A stretch of 46,874 nucleotides of DNA from Gammaproteobacteria bacterium (GCA_025350055.1 JANXYK010000034.1:1-46874), one strand, 5' to 3'; positions 31,388-39,866 are shown, numbered from the stretch's first letter. The notes: generated by a model from the sequence alone, not told the origin. Numbers and translations are program-made.

Positions 31388-33133
31388 ATGAACATAACCG
31401 AGGCACTACGCATTTTGCGGGCCGCACCGCACGATGCGCCGGAATTCAGGGTATTGCTGGCCTGCGGGTTTACTCCACTGCACCTGCAGACATTGCTGGG
31501 TGCGCACCTGCAACGTGCGCTGCCAGGGCACCACGTAAGTGTCAGTACCGGACTGTTTGGCGATCTGGCCGGGGCCTTGCGCCTCGCTACAGACGATTCC
31601 GTGCATGCCATAGCGGTTGCGCTCGAATGGGCGGATCTGGACCCGCGACTTGACCTTCGCGAAGCGCATTATTGGGGGCCGTCGAGTAGCTCCGACGTGG
31701 TTGCCACGGCGGCCGCGGCGCTGCGTCGGCTCGAATCCGCCATCTGTGCATTGCCACACGGCACGCGCATCGGCGCCTGCCTGCCGACACTGCTATTGCC
31801 ACCTCTGTTTCATGCGCCTGGTTGGCAGCATGCGGAACACGAGCTCGAACTGGACGCTCATCTGATGTCGTTTACCCTGGCCCTTGCCAGGCGGGACGGC
31901 CTGCGTCTGGTGAACGCACGGCGCCTGGCACTGCGCAGTCCGGCAAGTCTGCGGCACGATGCTCGAACCCACCTGCAGCTGGGTCTGCCCTATTCAATCG
32001 CTCATGCCGACGCCGTGGCAGAGTTGCTCGCCCATAGCCTGATTCCGGCTTCGCCCCGCAAAGGATTGATCACCGATCTGGACGATACGCTCTGGCACGG
32101 TATCGTCGGTGAAGTCGGCGCGGCGGCCGTAAGCTGGGATCTGAGCTCGCACCAGGTCGTACACGGTCTCTACCAGACCATGCTGAACGCCCTTGCCGAT
32201 GAGGGAGTGCTGCTTGGCATCGCCAGCAAGAACTCGCCGGAGATCGCCGCGGCAGCTCTTGAGCGAGCGGACCTGCGATTGGCCATGGAAAAGGTACACC
32301 CTGTAGAGATCAACTGGAATCGCAAGTCGGAGTCCGTGCGACGCATTCTCGGCGCGTGGAACATCGGCGCCGAATCCGCTGTATTCGTCGATGACAGCCC
32401 GCTGGAACTTGCGGAGGTGAAGGCGGCATTTCCCGCTATTGAGTGCCTGCAGTTTCCGCGCAATAACCCGGGCGCCGCAATTGCCTTGCTCCACAGAATG
32501 CGCGACCTGTTTGGCCGTGACAGGGTTTCCGACGAAGACCGGCTGCGTGCCCTGAGCATCAAGTCCGGTGGCGAATTCAACGCCGAATTTGCCGCAGCGG
32601 GCACCGACCCACAGGACTTCCTGGCGTCTCTCGACGCTCACATCACCATAGAAATTGATCCGGATCCGGCCGACGCCCGGACGCTGGAATTGATCAACAA
32701 GACCAATCAATTCAATCTCAATGGCAGGCGCTACGTAGATGCCGAGTGGCGCGCACTCGCCGCGCGCCACGGGTCATGGGTTGCAGTTATTTCCTACCGC
32801 GACAAATTTGGGCCACTCGGCAAGATCGCCGTCCTCCAGGGACTCTTCACCGCAGGAGAGCTGAAGGTAGAGTCCTGGGTCATGAGCTGCCGGGCTTTCG
32901 CGCGGCAGATCGAGTTCCGCTGCCTGGAATTCCTGTTCAGCCACTTCAGCGCGCAAAAAATGCAGCTTGCTTTTAGCCCGACTGAGCGCAATAGCCCGAT
33001 CCGAGACTTTCTGTCAGGAATATGCGTGACGCAATCAGATTCGCCCCATACGCTCACTCGCGACGAGTTTGCCCGCGCTTGCCCCGAGCTCTATGATGAA
33101 GTGACGCTAACAGGGAGGCGGGAAAATGTCTGA
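31388..33133 (+). CDS. FkbH-like HAD-superfamily protein (predicted glyceryl-ACP synthase)
   Basis: A 581-residue FkbH/HAD-IIIC protein. The phosphatase motif I, ITDLDDTLW, lies near residue 230, with GIASKNS and AVFVDDSPLELAEVKAAFP as motifs II-IV. A C-terminal GNAT-like half follows (TNQFNLNGRRY to SWVMSCRAFARQIEF). FkbH proteins dephosphorylate 1,3-bisphosphoglycerate and load the glyceryl group onto an acyl carrier protein. The next gene is exactly such a carrier, overlapping by eight bases. An N-terminal region of about 200 residues is family-specific. The product is probably an activated hydroxyacyl group for transfer to a glycan or metabolite. Confidence 0.85.
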   Translation: MNITEALRILRAAPHDAPEFRVLLACGFTPLHLQTLLGAHLQRALPGHHVSVSTGLFGDLAGALRLATDDSVHAIAVALEWADLDPRLDLREAHYWGPSSSSDVVATAAAALRRLESAICALPHGTRIGACLPTLLLPPLFHAPGWQHAEHELELDAHLMSFTLALARRDGLRLVNARRLALRSPASLRHDARTHLQLGLPYSIAHADAVAELLAHSLIPASPRKGLITDLDDTLWHGIVGEVGAAAVSWDLSSHQVVHGLYQTMLNALADEGVLLGIASKNSPEIAAAALERADLRLAMEKVHPVEINWNRKSESVRRILGAWNIGAESAVFVDDSPLELAEVKAAFPAIECLQFPRNNPGAAIALLHRMRDLFGRDRVSDEDRLRALSIKSGGEFNAEFAAAGTDPQDFLASLDAHITIEIDPDPADARTLELINKTNQFNLNGRRYVDAEWRALAARHGSWVAVISYRDKFGPLGKIAVLQGLFTAGELKVESWVMSCRAFARQIEFRCLEFLFSHFSAQKMQLAFSPTERNSPIRDFLSGICVTQSDSPHTLTRDEFARACPELYDEVTLTGRRENV

Positions 33134-33371
33134 CCTCAAGTCACGTTTGGTGAATTGCTTCCAGACTGTGTTCCCGGATCTCCCGGATGACCAGGTTGAG
33201 TTGGCTTCGCAGGGAAATCTGGCCAAATGGGACTCTATCGCCGGCATTACGCTCGTAAACGTGCTTGAGGAAGAGTTCCAGATCCAGATCGACTTTGACC
33301 GCCTGGCCGATCTCGATTCCTTTGCGAAGGTACTCGATTACGTGCGGCAAACCCTGCCGGCAACGTCGTGA
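33126..33371 (+). CDS. Acyl carrier protein
   Basis: An 81-residue acyl carrier protein. The phosphopantetheine attachment site is Ser37 in KWDSIAGITLV, a variant of the usual DSL motif (here DSI). Helix II (NVLEEEFQIQIDFDRLADLDSF) is acidic as expected. It overlaps the FkbH gene by eight bases and the VOC gene by four (GTGA), so it is tied to this cassette rather than to general fatty-acid synthesis. The likely load is the glyceryl unit from FkbH. Confidence 0.88.
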   Translation: MSDLKSRLVNCFQTVFPDLPDDQVELASQGNLAKWDSIAGITLVNVLEEEFQIQIDFDRLADLDSFAKVLDYVRQTLPATS

Positions 33372-33817
33372 ATATGCTCGCGGCACCGGGATTGCCTGTG
33401 CCGGCCGAGATTGGCCCCAGCTTTCACCACGTCGGTTTGGTCGTAGCCAGCATTGAAGACTGCGTCCAGAATATCGCTGACACGCTGCAGGCACGCTGGA
33501 CAGGTCGCGTATTCGCGGATCCGCTGCAGCGGGTAAGAGTTACGTTTCTGGCTACTCGCGCCGGCGGCACACAACTTGAACTGGTGGAACCCTTGGGCGC
33601 GGACTCTCCCGTGAGCCGGTTTCTTGCTGACAACAATGGCGGCTTGCACCATCTGTGCTTTGAAACGCCAGATCTTGATCAGGAGCTGGTGCGCCTGCGC
33701 CAGCGGCGCTGTCTGATCGTGAGCCGGCCCAAGCCTGCCGTCGCGTTCGAGGGCCGCAGAATTGCCTGGGTCCTGAGCGCGGAAAAACTACTGCTGGAGT
33801 TTCTGGAAACAGCATGA
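33368..33817 (+). CDS. VOC-family protein (methylmalonyl-CoA epimerase-like)
   Basis: A 149-residue VOC-fold protein. It begins with a FHHVGLVVASIEDCVQNIAD unit containing the first metal-binding histidine, has a middle strand TQLELVEPLG, then GGLHHLCFETPDLDQELVRL as the second module, and ends ALLLEFLETA-like (EKLLLEFLETA). The pattern is that of methylmalonyl-CoA epimerase and related racemases. In this cassette it might adjust the carrier-bound acyl unit. The GTG start overlaps the ACP stop, and its own stop overlaps the next start (ATGA). The substrate is inferred only from context. Confidence 0.75.
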   Translation: MNMLAAPGLPVPAEIGPSFHHVGLVVASIEDCVQNIADTLQARWTGRVFADPLQRVRVTFLATRAGGTQLELVEPLGADSPVSRFLADNNGGLHHLCFETPDLDQELVRLRQRRCLIVSRPKPAVAFEGRRIAWVLSAEKLLLEFLETA

Positions 33818-34584
33818 GAGCCCTGAATAACTTCATAGTTGCGGCCAAGCGCGACAACACGCGCGTTTATAGAATTCTGCGCGCCGTGGTGCGCGGCTAT
33901 CGCAACTTTCGCCTGCCCATTCCGGCTCTGTTCAACCCCGTCCTTGGCTTGCTGTTTGCCCTGCAATTCAACGTCGTAAAGAGTCTCCGGCGCCTCGCTT
34001 CAGTGTTTCTCTTTGAACCATTGTTCCGCGGCCGATGTGAACGCGCTGGCCGGCGGCTTCTGGTTTCCAAGATGCCTTTTGTTACCGGACCCGCAAAACT
34101 GATATTTGGTGACGACGTCAATCTGTTTGGCAAACTGGATGTTCAAAGCGGTCACATACTCGAGAATCCGACCCTCTTGGTTCACAATCGCGTCGACTTG
34201 GGCCACAACGTGTCGATTACATTGAATCAACTGATCGAGATCGAGGATGACGTCAACGTTGCTTCGGGCGTTCGCTTCATGGACTCGGATTCCCACCCTC
34301 GTGACGTCAATGAGCGCATCGCAGACAAGGCACCGCGCCCCGAGGAGATCCGGCCGGTGAAGATTTGCAGGGGCGCCTGGATAGGCCAGAGTGCATTCAT
34401 CATGAAAGGAGTGACAGTCGGCGAAGGAGCAATAGTCGGTGCTGCCAGCGTGGTGGTCACCGATGTACCACCGTACACGGTGGTGATGGGCAATCCCGCC
34501 AGAGTAGTGATCAAGCTCAACGAGCGCATGCCGGGAAGCACGGTGCCTGTGTCGATTGCGCAAACCCTACCTGCCCGGCAGTGA
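33814..34584 (+). CDS. Hexapeptide-repeat acyltransferase
   Basis: A 256-residue left-handed beta-helix acyltransferase. A hydrophobic/basic N-terminal stretch (to about residue 70) is followed by strands such as KLIFGDDVNLFGKLDV, VHNRVDLGHNVSITLN and IEIEDDVNVASGV. DSDSHPRDV lies in the active-site loop region, and the C-terminal repeats CRGAWIGQSAFIMKGVTVG and PPYTVVMGNPARVV close the protein. Relatives move acyl groups onto sugars. It is translationally coupled to the VOC gene, so it is the likely acceptor enzyme for the FkbH-ACP acyl unit. Its stop overlaps the polA GTG start. Confidence 0.85.
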   Translation: MRALNNFIVAAKRDNTRVYRILRAVVRGYRNFRLPIPALFNPVLGLLFALQFNVVKSLRRLASVFLFEPLFRGRCERAGRRLLVSKMPFVTGPAKLIFGDDVNLFGKLDVQSGHILENPTLLVHNRVDLGHNVSITLNQLIEIEDDVNVASGVRFMDSDSHPRDVNERIADKAPRPEEIRPVKICRGAWIGQSAFIMKGVTVGEGAIVGAASVVVTDVPPYTVVMGNPARVVIKLNERMPGSTVPVSIAQTLPARQ

Positions 34585-37364
34585 ATCCTCAGCCCGACCT
34601 GGTCCTTGTCGACGGCTCGTCCTATCTTTACCGGGCCTTCCACGCCCTGCCCCCGCTGGCGAATTCGCGCGGTGAACCTACCGGCGCCGTGCACGGCGTG
34701 CTCAACATGCTGCACAAGCTGTTGCGCGACTATCCGGGCACGCGACTGGCCGTGGTCTTCGATGCACCGGGCCGCACCTTTCGCGACGATCTGTTCGCCG
34801 AGTACAAGGCACATCGCCCGCCGATGCCAGACGACCTGCGCTCGCAGATCGAGCCGCTGCTGCAGGCGGTCACCGGCATGGGCCTGCCGCTGCTGCGCAT
34901 CGTCGGCGTCGAAGCGGACGATGTGATCGGCACGCTGGCACGCCGTGCGGCCGCGGCGGGCGAGAAAGTACTGATCTCGACCGGCGACAAGGACATGGCG
35001 CAACTGGTCGACGAGCATGTCACGCTGATCAACACCATGACCGACACGCTGCTCGATCGCGCGGGCGTGAAGAACAAGTTCGATGTCTACCCCGAGCAGA
35101 TCATCGACTACCTGGCCCTGGTAGGCGACAGCTCCGACAACATCCCCGGCATCGACAAGGTGGGGCCGAAGACCGCGGCCAAGTGGCTCAACACCTACGG
35201 CACGCTCACGGCGCTGCAGGAACATGCCGCCGAGATCAGCGGCAAGGTGGGCGAGAACCTGCGCGCCGGCAGCGCGACGCTGGCGCTCTCGCACCAGCTG
35301 GCGACCATCCGCTGCGACCTCGACCTGGCGCTGGACGAGTCGGCGCTGCAACGCCGCCCGCGCGACACCGAAGCGCTGCGCACGCTGTATGCGCGCCTCG
35401 AGCTGCGCACGCTGCTGCGCCAGCTCGATGTGCCCACGGGCGCGGATGGCGCAACGACTGCGCCCGCGACCAGCGCTGCAGCCGTGGTCAGCGCTACGCC
35501 CGCCGCCGCGGCCACGCCGCAGCCGATGGCACTGGCACTGGCCGCCGATCCGCTCGAACGCCACTACGACACCATCACTGAATGGCCGGCACTGGAAGCC
35601 TGGCTGGCAAAGCTGCGTAGCGCTGAACTGTTCGCCTTCGACACCGAAACCACTGGCCTCGACTACATGCAGGCACAGATCGTCGGTGTGTCCTTCTGCA
35701 TCGAGCCTGGCCATGCGGCCTACGTGCCGCTGGCGCACGACTACGCGGGCGCGCCGGGGCAGCTGGATCGCAGCCGCGTGCTCGAAGCGCTGCGGCCGCT
35801 GCTCGAGGATGCGGTCTGCGCGAAGCTCGGCGCACACCTGAAATTCGACATGCATATCCTCGCCAACCACGGCATCGCGCTGCGTGGCCAGCGCTATGAC
35901 ACGATGCTTGAGTCCTACGTGCTCAACAGCACCGCCACGCGCCACGACATGGATTCGATGGCGGAGAAATATCTCGGCCTCAAGACCATCCACTTCGAAG
36001 ATGTAGCCGGCAAGGGCGCGAAGCAGATCACCTTCAACCAGGTGAGTGTCGAGACCGCTGCCGAGTACTCCGCCGAGGATGCGGATGTGACCATGCGCCT
36101 GCATCAATGCCTCTGGCCGCAGCTCGCGGCGCTGCCGGCGCTCGAGCGCCTGTACACCGGGATCGAGCAGCCGCTGGTGCCGATACTGCAGCGCATGGAA
36201 CGTGTCGGCGTGCTGATCGATCGGGCCATGCTGCACAAGCAGAGCCACGAGCTGGCCGCGCGCTTGCAGGAACTCACGCTCGAAGCGCAGCGCGAAGCCG
36301 GCTCCGATTTCAACCTCGATTCGCCCAAGCAGCTGCAGCAGATCCTGTTCGAGCGACTGAAATTGCCGGTGCTGCGCAAGACACCCACCGGCCAGCCGTC
36401 GACCGCCGAGGATGTGCTGCAGGAACTGGCGCTCGAGTACGCGCTTCCCAAGCTGATCATGGACTATCGCGAGCTGGCGAAGCTGCGCTCCACCTACACC
36501 GAGAAGCTGCCCGAGCAGATCGACAAGGACACGGGTCGCGTGCACACCTCGTATCACCAGGCGATCGCAGCGACTGGCCGGCTCTCCTCCACCGATCCGA
36601 ACCTGCAGAACATTCCGATCCGCAGCGCGGAGGGCCGACGCATCCGCCAAGCGTTCGTCGCGCCACCGGGCTGGCTGCTGCTGGCCGCGGACTATTCGCA
36701 GATCGAGCTGCGCATCATGGCGCACCTCTCGGGTGACGAAGGATTGCTGACGGCCTTCGCCGCCGACCAGGACATCCACCAGGCAACCGCAGGCGAAGTA
36801 TTCGGCGTACCTGCCGAGCAGGTCACGAGTGATCAGCGCCGCTCGGCCAAGGCGATCAATTTCGGCCTGATCTACGGCATGTCGGCCTTCGGCCTCGCGC
36901 GCCAGCTCAAGATCGAGCGCAGTGCCGCGCAGCAGTACGTAGAGACCTATTTCGCACGCTATCCGGGCGTGCGCCGCTACATGGACGAGACGCGCGCACG
37001 CGCGAAGCAGGACGGCTACGTCGAAACCGTATTCGGCCGGCGCCTGTACCTGCCGGAGATCAACTCGCGCAATCGCCAGCTGCAGCAGTACGCCGAACGC
37101 AGCGCCATCAACGCACCGATGCAGGGCACCGCCGCCGACATCATCAAGCGCGCGATGCTGAGCGTCGATGCCTGGTGCCAGCAACCCGATGTGCCGGTGC
37201 GCCTGATCATGCAGGTGCATGACGAACTGGTACTCGAGGTGCGCGAGGATTTTCTCGAAGCAGCGCGCGAGCGCGTCGGCGCGTTGATGTCAGCCGCAGC
37301 GCAACTGCGCGTGCCGCTCAAGGTCGACACCGGGCACGGACCCAACTGGGATCAGGCGCACTAG
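34581..37364 (+). CDS. polA: DNA polymerase I
   Basis: Repair and lagging-strand polymerase, 927 residues, almost exactly E. coli length. The N-terminal 5'-3' exonuclease domain opens LVLVDGSSYLYRAFHALPP and contains GVEADDVIGTLAR. The 3'-5' proofreading domain keeps its DxE motif in FAFDTETTGLD near residue 352, so proofreading should be intact. Polymerase motifs A (ADYSQIELRI), B (KAINFGLIYG) and C (MQVHDELVLEV) are complete. The GTG start at 34581 overlaps the acyltransferase stop (GTGA), an unusual operon position for polA. Confidence 0.96.
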   Translation: MNPQPDLVLVDGSSYLYRAFHALPPLANSRGEPTGAVHGVLNMLHKLLRDYPGTRLAVVFDAPGRTFRDDLFAEYKAHRPPMPDDLRSQIEPLLQAVTGMGLPLLRIVGVEADDVIGTLARRAAAAGEKVLISTGDKDMAQLVDEHVTLINTMTDTLLDRAGVKNKFDVYPEQIIDYLALVGDSSDNIPGIDKVGPKTAAKWLNTYGTLTALQEHAAEISGKVGENLRAGSATLALSHQLATIRCDLDLALDESALQRRPRDTEALRTLYARLELRTLLRQLDVPTGADGATTAPATSAAAVVSATPAAAATPQPMALALAADPLERHYDTITEWPALEAWLAKLRSAELFAFDTETTGLDYMQAQIVGVSFCIEPGHAAYVPLAHDYAGAPGQLDRSRVLEALRPLLEDAVCAKLGAHLKFDMHILANHGIALRGQRYDTMLESYVLNSTATRHDMDSMAEKYLGLKTIHFEDVAGKGAKQITFNQVSVETAAEYSAEDADVTMRLHQCLWPQLAALPALERLYTGIEQPLVPILQRMERVGVLIDRAMLHKQSHELAARLQELTLEAQREAGSDFNLDSPKQLQQILFERLKLPVLRKTPTGQPSTAEDVLQELALEYALPKLIMDYRELAKLRSTYTEKLPEQIDKDTGRVHTSYHQAIAATGRLSSTDPNLQNIPIRSAEGRRIRQAFVAPPGWLLLAADYSQIELRIMAHLSGDEGLLTAFAADQDIHQATAGEVFGVPAEQVTSDQRRSAKAINFGLIYGMSAFGLARQLKIERSAAQQYVETYFARYPGVRRYMDETRARAKQDGYVETVFGRRLYLPEINSRNRQLQQYAERSAINAPMQGTAADIIKRAMLSVDAWCQQPDVPVRLIMQVHDELVLEVREDFLEAARERVGALMSAAAQLRVPLKVDTGHGPNWDQAH

Positions 37365-37407
37365 GATCCGCACGATCAGGCGCCAGCGCCCGCACGAGCG
37401 TGGAACC

Positions 37408-37737
37408 ATGGCACGGACGAAATCCACTGAATACGACCGCCGCATGCACGCGGTACTCGACTTCATTGACCAGCACCTGGGTCGCAAGCTCGATCTCGCA
37501 AGGCTGGCCAAGGCAGCGAACTTCTCCGCCTTTCATTTTCACCGGATGTTTGCGTCCTGGTCGGGAGAATTACCAGGCGAATACCTGAGCCGTCGGCGGC
37601 TCGAGACCGCCGCGATGCGGCTGCGCTCGCAACCCGAACAAGCCGTACTCGAAGTTGCGCTGTCCGTGGGATTTTCCTCTTCGGAAGCCTTTGCCCGGGC
37701 ATTTCGCCGGCATTTTCGCTGCGCGCCTTCCCAGTGA
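37408..37737 (+). CDS. AraC-family regulator, DNA-binding half of a split gene
   Basis: A 109-residue protein with the two AraC helix-turn-helices: LDLARLAKAANFSAFHFHRM and VLEVALSVGFSSSEAFARAF. It ends at RRHFRCAPSQ, where full-length AraC-GyrI regulators continue with a Trp and a linker of the kind found in the next frame. It shares a GTGA overlap (37734-37737) with the GyrI-domain frame. A single base change in frame near 37735 would fuse the two into one normal regulator. It is either a natural split, a broken gene or a sequence error. Confidence 0.75.
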   Translation: MARTKSTEYDRRMHAVLDFIDQHLGRKLDLARLAKAANFSAFHFHRMFASWSGELPGEYLSRRRLETAAMRLRSQPEQAVLEVALSVGFSSSEAFARAFRRHFRCAPSQ

Positions 37738-38303
37738 CGATGAGCAAGTTCGGCCTGTTCAACAGCAATGCCGATCAGGCACGCCGAATCAACGCAAGCA
37801 ATCATGGCGGCTCGACTTCCGAGGAGAGTCCCATGAACGTCAGACTGATCGATCGTCAACCTGCGGAGGTTGCCTACCTTCGGCATACGGGACCGTACGG
37901 CGAGCAGATTTCACAATTCTGGCAACGGCAGGTGCTGCCATGGATGATCGCAAACAACTTGTTGGGGCGAACCCGCTACGGCGTAAGCCTCGACGATCCC
38001 TCCGTGACCAAGCCACAGCTATGTCGTTACGACGCGTGCGTTGAGGTCGCGCAAGTCGAAATGCTTTCGGGGAAGGCCATGCGCAAAGTAATTCCTGGCG
38101 GAAAGTTCGCAGCCCTGGCATTTCACGGCACTGCCCGTGACGTCGAGATCGCCTGGGATCGCATCCTTCGCGACTGGTTGCCGTCGAGTGGCTTGCAGCT
38201 CGATGCAAGGCCCTTCCTTGAGCACTATCCGCCGACTGCTGCATTCGACCCGGCGACGGGCAAGTTCGAATGTGAGCTCTGTGTGCCGGTGAGCCCCCTG
38301 TAG
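37734..38303 (+). CDS. GyrI-like ligand-binding half of the split AraC regulator
   Basis: Up to 189 residues in the frame following the AraC half. It begins with the typical linker SKFGLFNSNADQARR, and the domain proper starts MNVRLIDRQPAEVAYLRHTG. The GyrI/SOUL-like fold ends with the strand pair around KFECELCVPV. The GTG at 37734 overlaps the upstream stop. A strong alternative start is ATG 37833, which has GAGGAG six bases upstream and would give the ligand domain alone. These domains bind drugs or small metabolites. Confidence 0.75.
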   Translation: MTMSKFGLFNSNADQARRINASNHGGSTSEESPMNVRLIDRQPAEVAYLRHTGPYGEQISQFWQRQVLPWMIANNLLGRTRYGVSLDDPSVTKPQLCRYDACVEVAQVEMLSGKAMRKVIPGGKFAALAFHGTARDVEIAWDRILRDWLPSSGLQLDARPFLEHYPPTAAFDPATGKFECELCVPVSPL

Positions 38304-38459
38304 CAGAGGCAATAATGGGTGCACGCGTGCTCCGTGCGCGCTACACATTGAACAGAACCCCTGCGGCGCCCGTCGCCACCTGACTACAGCTGGGAACCCT
38401 GGCGATCCGCGCCGAGACTAATGGGCACCGGAGCGCAGCTCCAGTCATTCGAGGTTCGC
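38304..38459. other. Intergenic gap between the regulator and the barrel protein
   Basis: 156 bases without a supported gene. A TTGAAC at 38347-38352 could be a -35 element, but no matching -10 is seen. No repeats or terminator stand out. Confidence 0.4.
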
Positions 38460-38978
38460 ATGAAAAGCACCATTCTCGTCGCCGGCCTGATGCTGTTGGG
38501 CACCCAGGGAGCCGCAGCCGCGGACCATGGCTTCTACATCGGCGCCGGCCTCGGCCAGTCCGAGAGTGGCGTGCGCGCGGGCAGCTTCAATTTCAAGGAT
38601 CGCGACACCGGCTACAAACTGATCGCCGGCTTCCGGCCGCTGGATATCTTTGCGGGCGAACTGAACTACATCGATCTGGGCAAACCGGCGAGCGGCACGC
38701 AACAGGCCAAGACGCACGCCGTCGGCGCATTCGGGCTGGTGTTTCTGCCACTGCCAATCCTCGATGTCTATGGCAAGGCCGGACTTGTGTCGTGGAAAAC
38801 CGACGCCTCGGCGCCGACGCTGTCCTTCAATCGCAGCGGCAGCGATTTCGCCTGGGGCGCAGGCTTGCAGGTGCATCTCGGGAGTCTCGCCGCACGCCTG
38901 GAATATGAGGCATTGAACTCCAGCGACCTGGCCAAACCCACGTTCCTGACGCTGGGCGCGACCTACACATTTCTTTGA
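38460..38978 (+). CDS. Small outer-membrane beta-barrel protein
   Basis: A 172-residue OmpA/OmpW-like barrel. A signal peptide (MKSTILVAGLMLLGTQGAAA) precedes eight predicted strands starting HGFYIGAGLGQSESGV and ending TFLTLGATYTFL, with the C-terminal aromatic that the BAM machinery recognises. Alternating hydrophobic residues and glycine/aromatic girdles fit an eight-stranded pore-less barrel. ATG 38460 is chosen because it begins the signal peptide. It lies upstream of the sX13-like RNA. Function is unknown. Confidence 0.78.
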   Translation: MKSTILVAGLMLLGTQGAAAADHGFYIGAGLGQSESGVRAGSFNFKDRDTGYKLIAGFRPLDIFAGELNYIDLGKPASGTQQAKTHAVGAFGLVFLPLPILDVYGKAGLVSWKTDASAPTLSFNRSGSDFAWGAGLQVHLGSLAARLEYEALNSSDLAKPTFLTLGATYTFL

Positions 38979-39034
38979 ATTGAAACCTGGAAACGGGGAA
39001 CCAACACAGGTGCGCACACTCATACCTAGTGAGT

Positions 39035-39155
39035 GCCCCAAGCGCTCCCCGCTTCCCTCCCTAAGCGGGCTTAACCCGGTTCAATAGAGACCTGTTCCGG
39101 GTTGGTCTGCCCCGGTGGCCTTCCCCCCCGATATAACGGCCACCGGGGCTCTTTT
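39035..39155 (+). ncRNA. sX13-like small RNA with C-rich hairpin loops (candidate)
   Basis: Three hairpins in a row between the barrel gene and ysxC. Hairpin 1: CCCGCTT/AAGCGGG (39048-39054 with 39063-39069), loop CCCTCCCT. Hairpin 2: AACCCGG/CCGGGTT (39073-39079 with 39097-39103). Hairpin 3: a 12-base perfect terminator stem whose loop starts TTCCCCCCC. C-rich loops that can pair with Shine-Dalgarno sequences, three stems and a place downstream of polA are features I remember for sX13 of Xanthomonas. Spot 42 and ErsA sit in the same polA-ysxC interval in other groups. The 5' end is not fixed, and no clear promoter is visible. Confidence 0.6.
39109..39155 (+). terminator. Rho-independent terminator of the candidate small RNA
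   Basis: GCCCCGGTGGCC at 39109-39120 pairs perfectly with GGCCACCGGGGC at 39138-39149 around a 17-base loop, followed by TCTTTT at 39150-39155. It points along the plus strand, away from the barrel gene and towards ysxC, which is on the other strand. Confidence 0.85.
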
Positions 39156-39169
39156 AAGCCGCAGCCAAT

Positions 39170-39787
39170 CTACGACGCATTCTGCGGCGCTGTGTCCGCA
39201 GTGCCCTGGGCATGGAACCAGCGATGCAATTGCCGTCGCGCCTCTTCGACGCCCGTGCCATCACTCGCCGAAAAAGCCTGCACCGTGGCGCGCTGCCCAA
39301 GCTGGCTGCGCGCTTCCTGCAATGCCGTGTTCAGTTCCGCGCGCCGCAGTTTGTCGACCTTGGTGAACAGCACATGGATCTCGCAGCCGGCATCGGCCGC
39401 CCACTGCAGCAGACCCTCATCGCCCTCTTGCACGCCGCGGCGCGAATCGATCATCAGGAACAGGCCGTGGAGCGAGGCGCGTTGCGCCAGCGCCGTGGTC
39501 ATCGGTACCCAGGTGGCGCGCTCGGCGGCACTGGCCTCCGCATAGCCATAGCCCGGCAGGTCGACGATGCGGCAACCCGGAGCCAGCAGGAAAAAATTCA
39601 GCAGCCGCGTGCGCCCCGGTGCCTTGCTGGTGCGCGCCAGTCCGCGCCGGTTGGTGATGGCGTTGATGGCGCTCGATTTGCCCGAGTTCGAACGGCCGGC
39701 GAAAGCCACCTCCACGCCCACATCCGGGGGGAACTGGCTCGCATGGGCGGCACTCAGGATCAGGGCGGCGGTGGGATAGGTACGCAA
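39170..39787 (-). CDS. ysxC: Ribosome biogenesis GTPase YsxC/EngB
   Basis: Essential GTPase for 50S ribosomal subunit maturation. G1 GRSNSGKSSAINA, the switch region RTSKAPGRTRLLNFF, G3 DLPGYGYAE, G4 FTKVDK and G5 (FSASDG) are all present. The opening VEVAFAGRSNSGKSS matches E. coli YihA closely. The start is uncertain: TTG at 39787 yields 205 residues, near the usual length, but no Shine-Dalgarno sequence precedes it, and the open frame continues upstream to 40018 through the cytochrome gene region. Position downstream of polA and beside the small RNA matches many gammaproteobacteria. Confidence 0.9.
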   Translation of the reverse strand: MRTYPTAALILSAAHASQFPPDVGVEVAFAGRSNSGKSSAINAITNRRGLARTSKAPGRTRLLNFFLLAPGCRIVDLPGYGYAEASAAERATWVPMTTALAQRASLHGLFLMIDSRRGVQEGDEGLLQWAADAGCEIHVLFTKVDKLRRAELNTALQEARSQLGQRATVQAFSASDGTGVEEARRQLHRWFHAQGTADTAPQNAS

Positions 39788-39804
39788 GGTGCAGTGGCAG
39801 CGAG

Positions 39805-39832
39805 TTTTGCGGGAAGATCGGTAGTGTACAAT
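39805..39832 (+). promoter_or_regulatory. Putative promoter of the cytochrome c4 gene
   Basis: TACAAT at 39827-39832 is a good -10. TTTTGC at 39805-39810, 16 bases before, is a weak -35. It lies in the divergent gap between ysxC and the cytochrome gene, 34 bases before the GTG start. Confidence 0.4.
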
Positions 39833-39866
39833 TGCGCGCTCTACCGGACGCGATGAGATTACCCTC

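Noticed and set aside
26526-34584. Complete O-antigen or polyketide biosynthesis cluster
   Set aside because: No glycosyltransferase, flippase, polymerase, ketosynthase or peptide synthetase is present; only modifying enzymes are seen.
34227-37220. 997-codon open frame on the minus strand
   Set aside because: It lies antisense to polA, has the low-complexity His/Arg/Leu composition typical of the opposite strand of a high-GC gene, and shows no protein motif.
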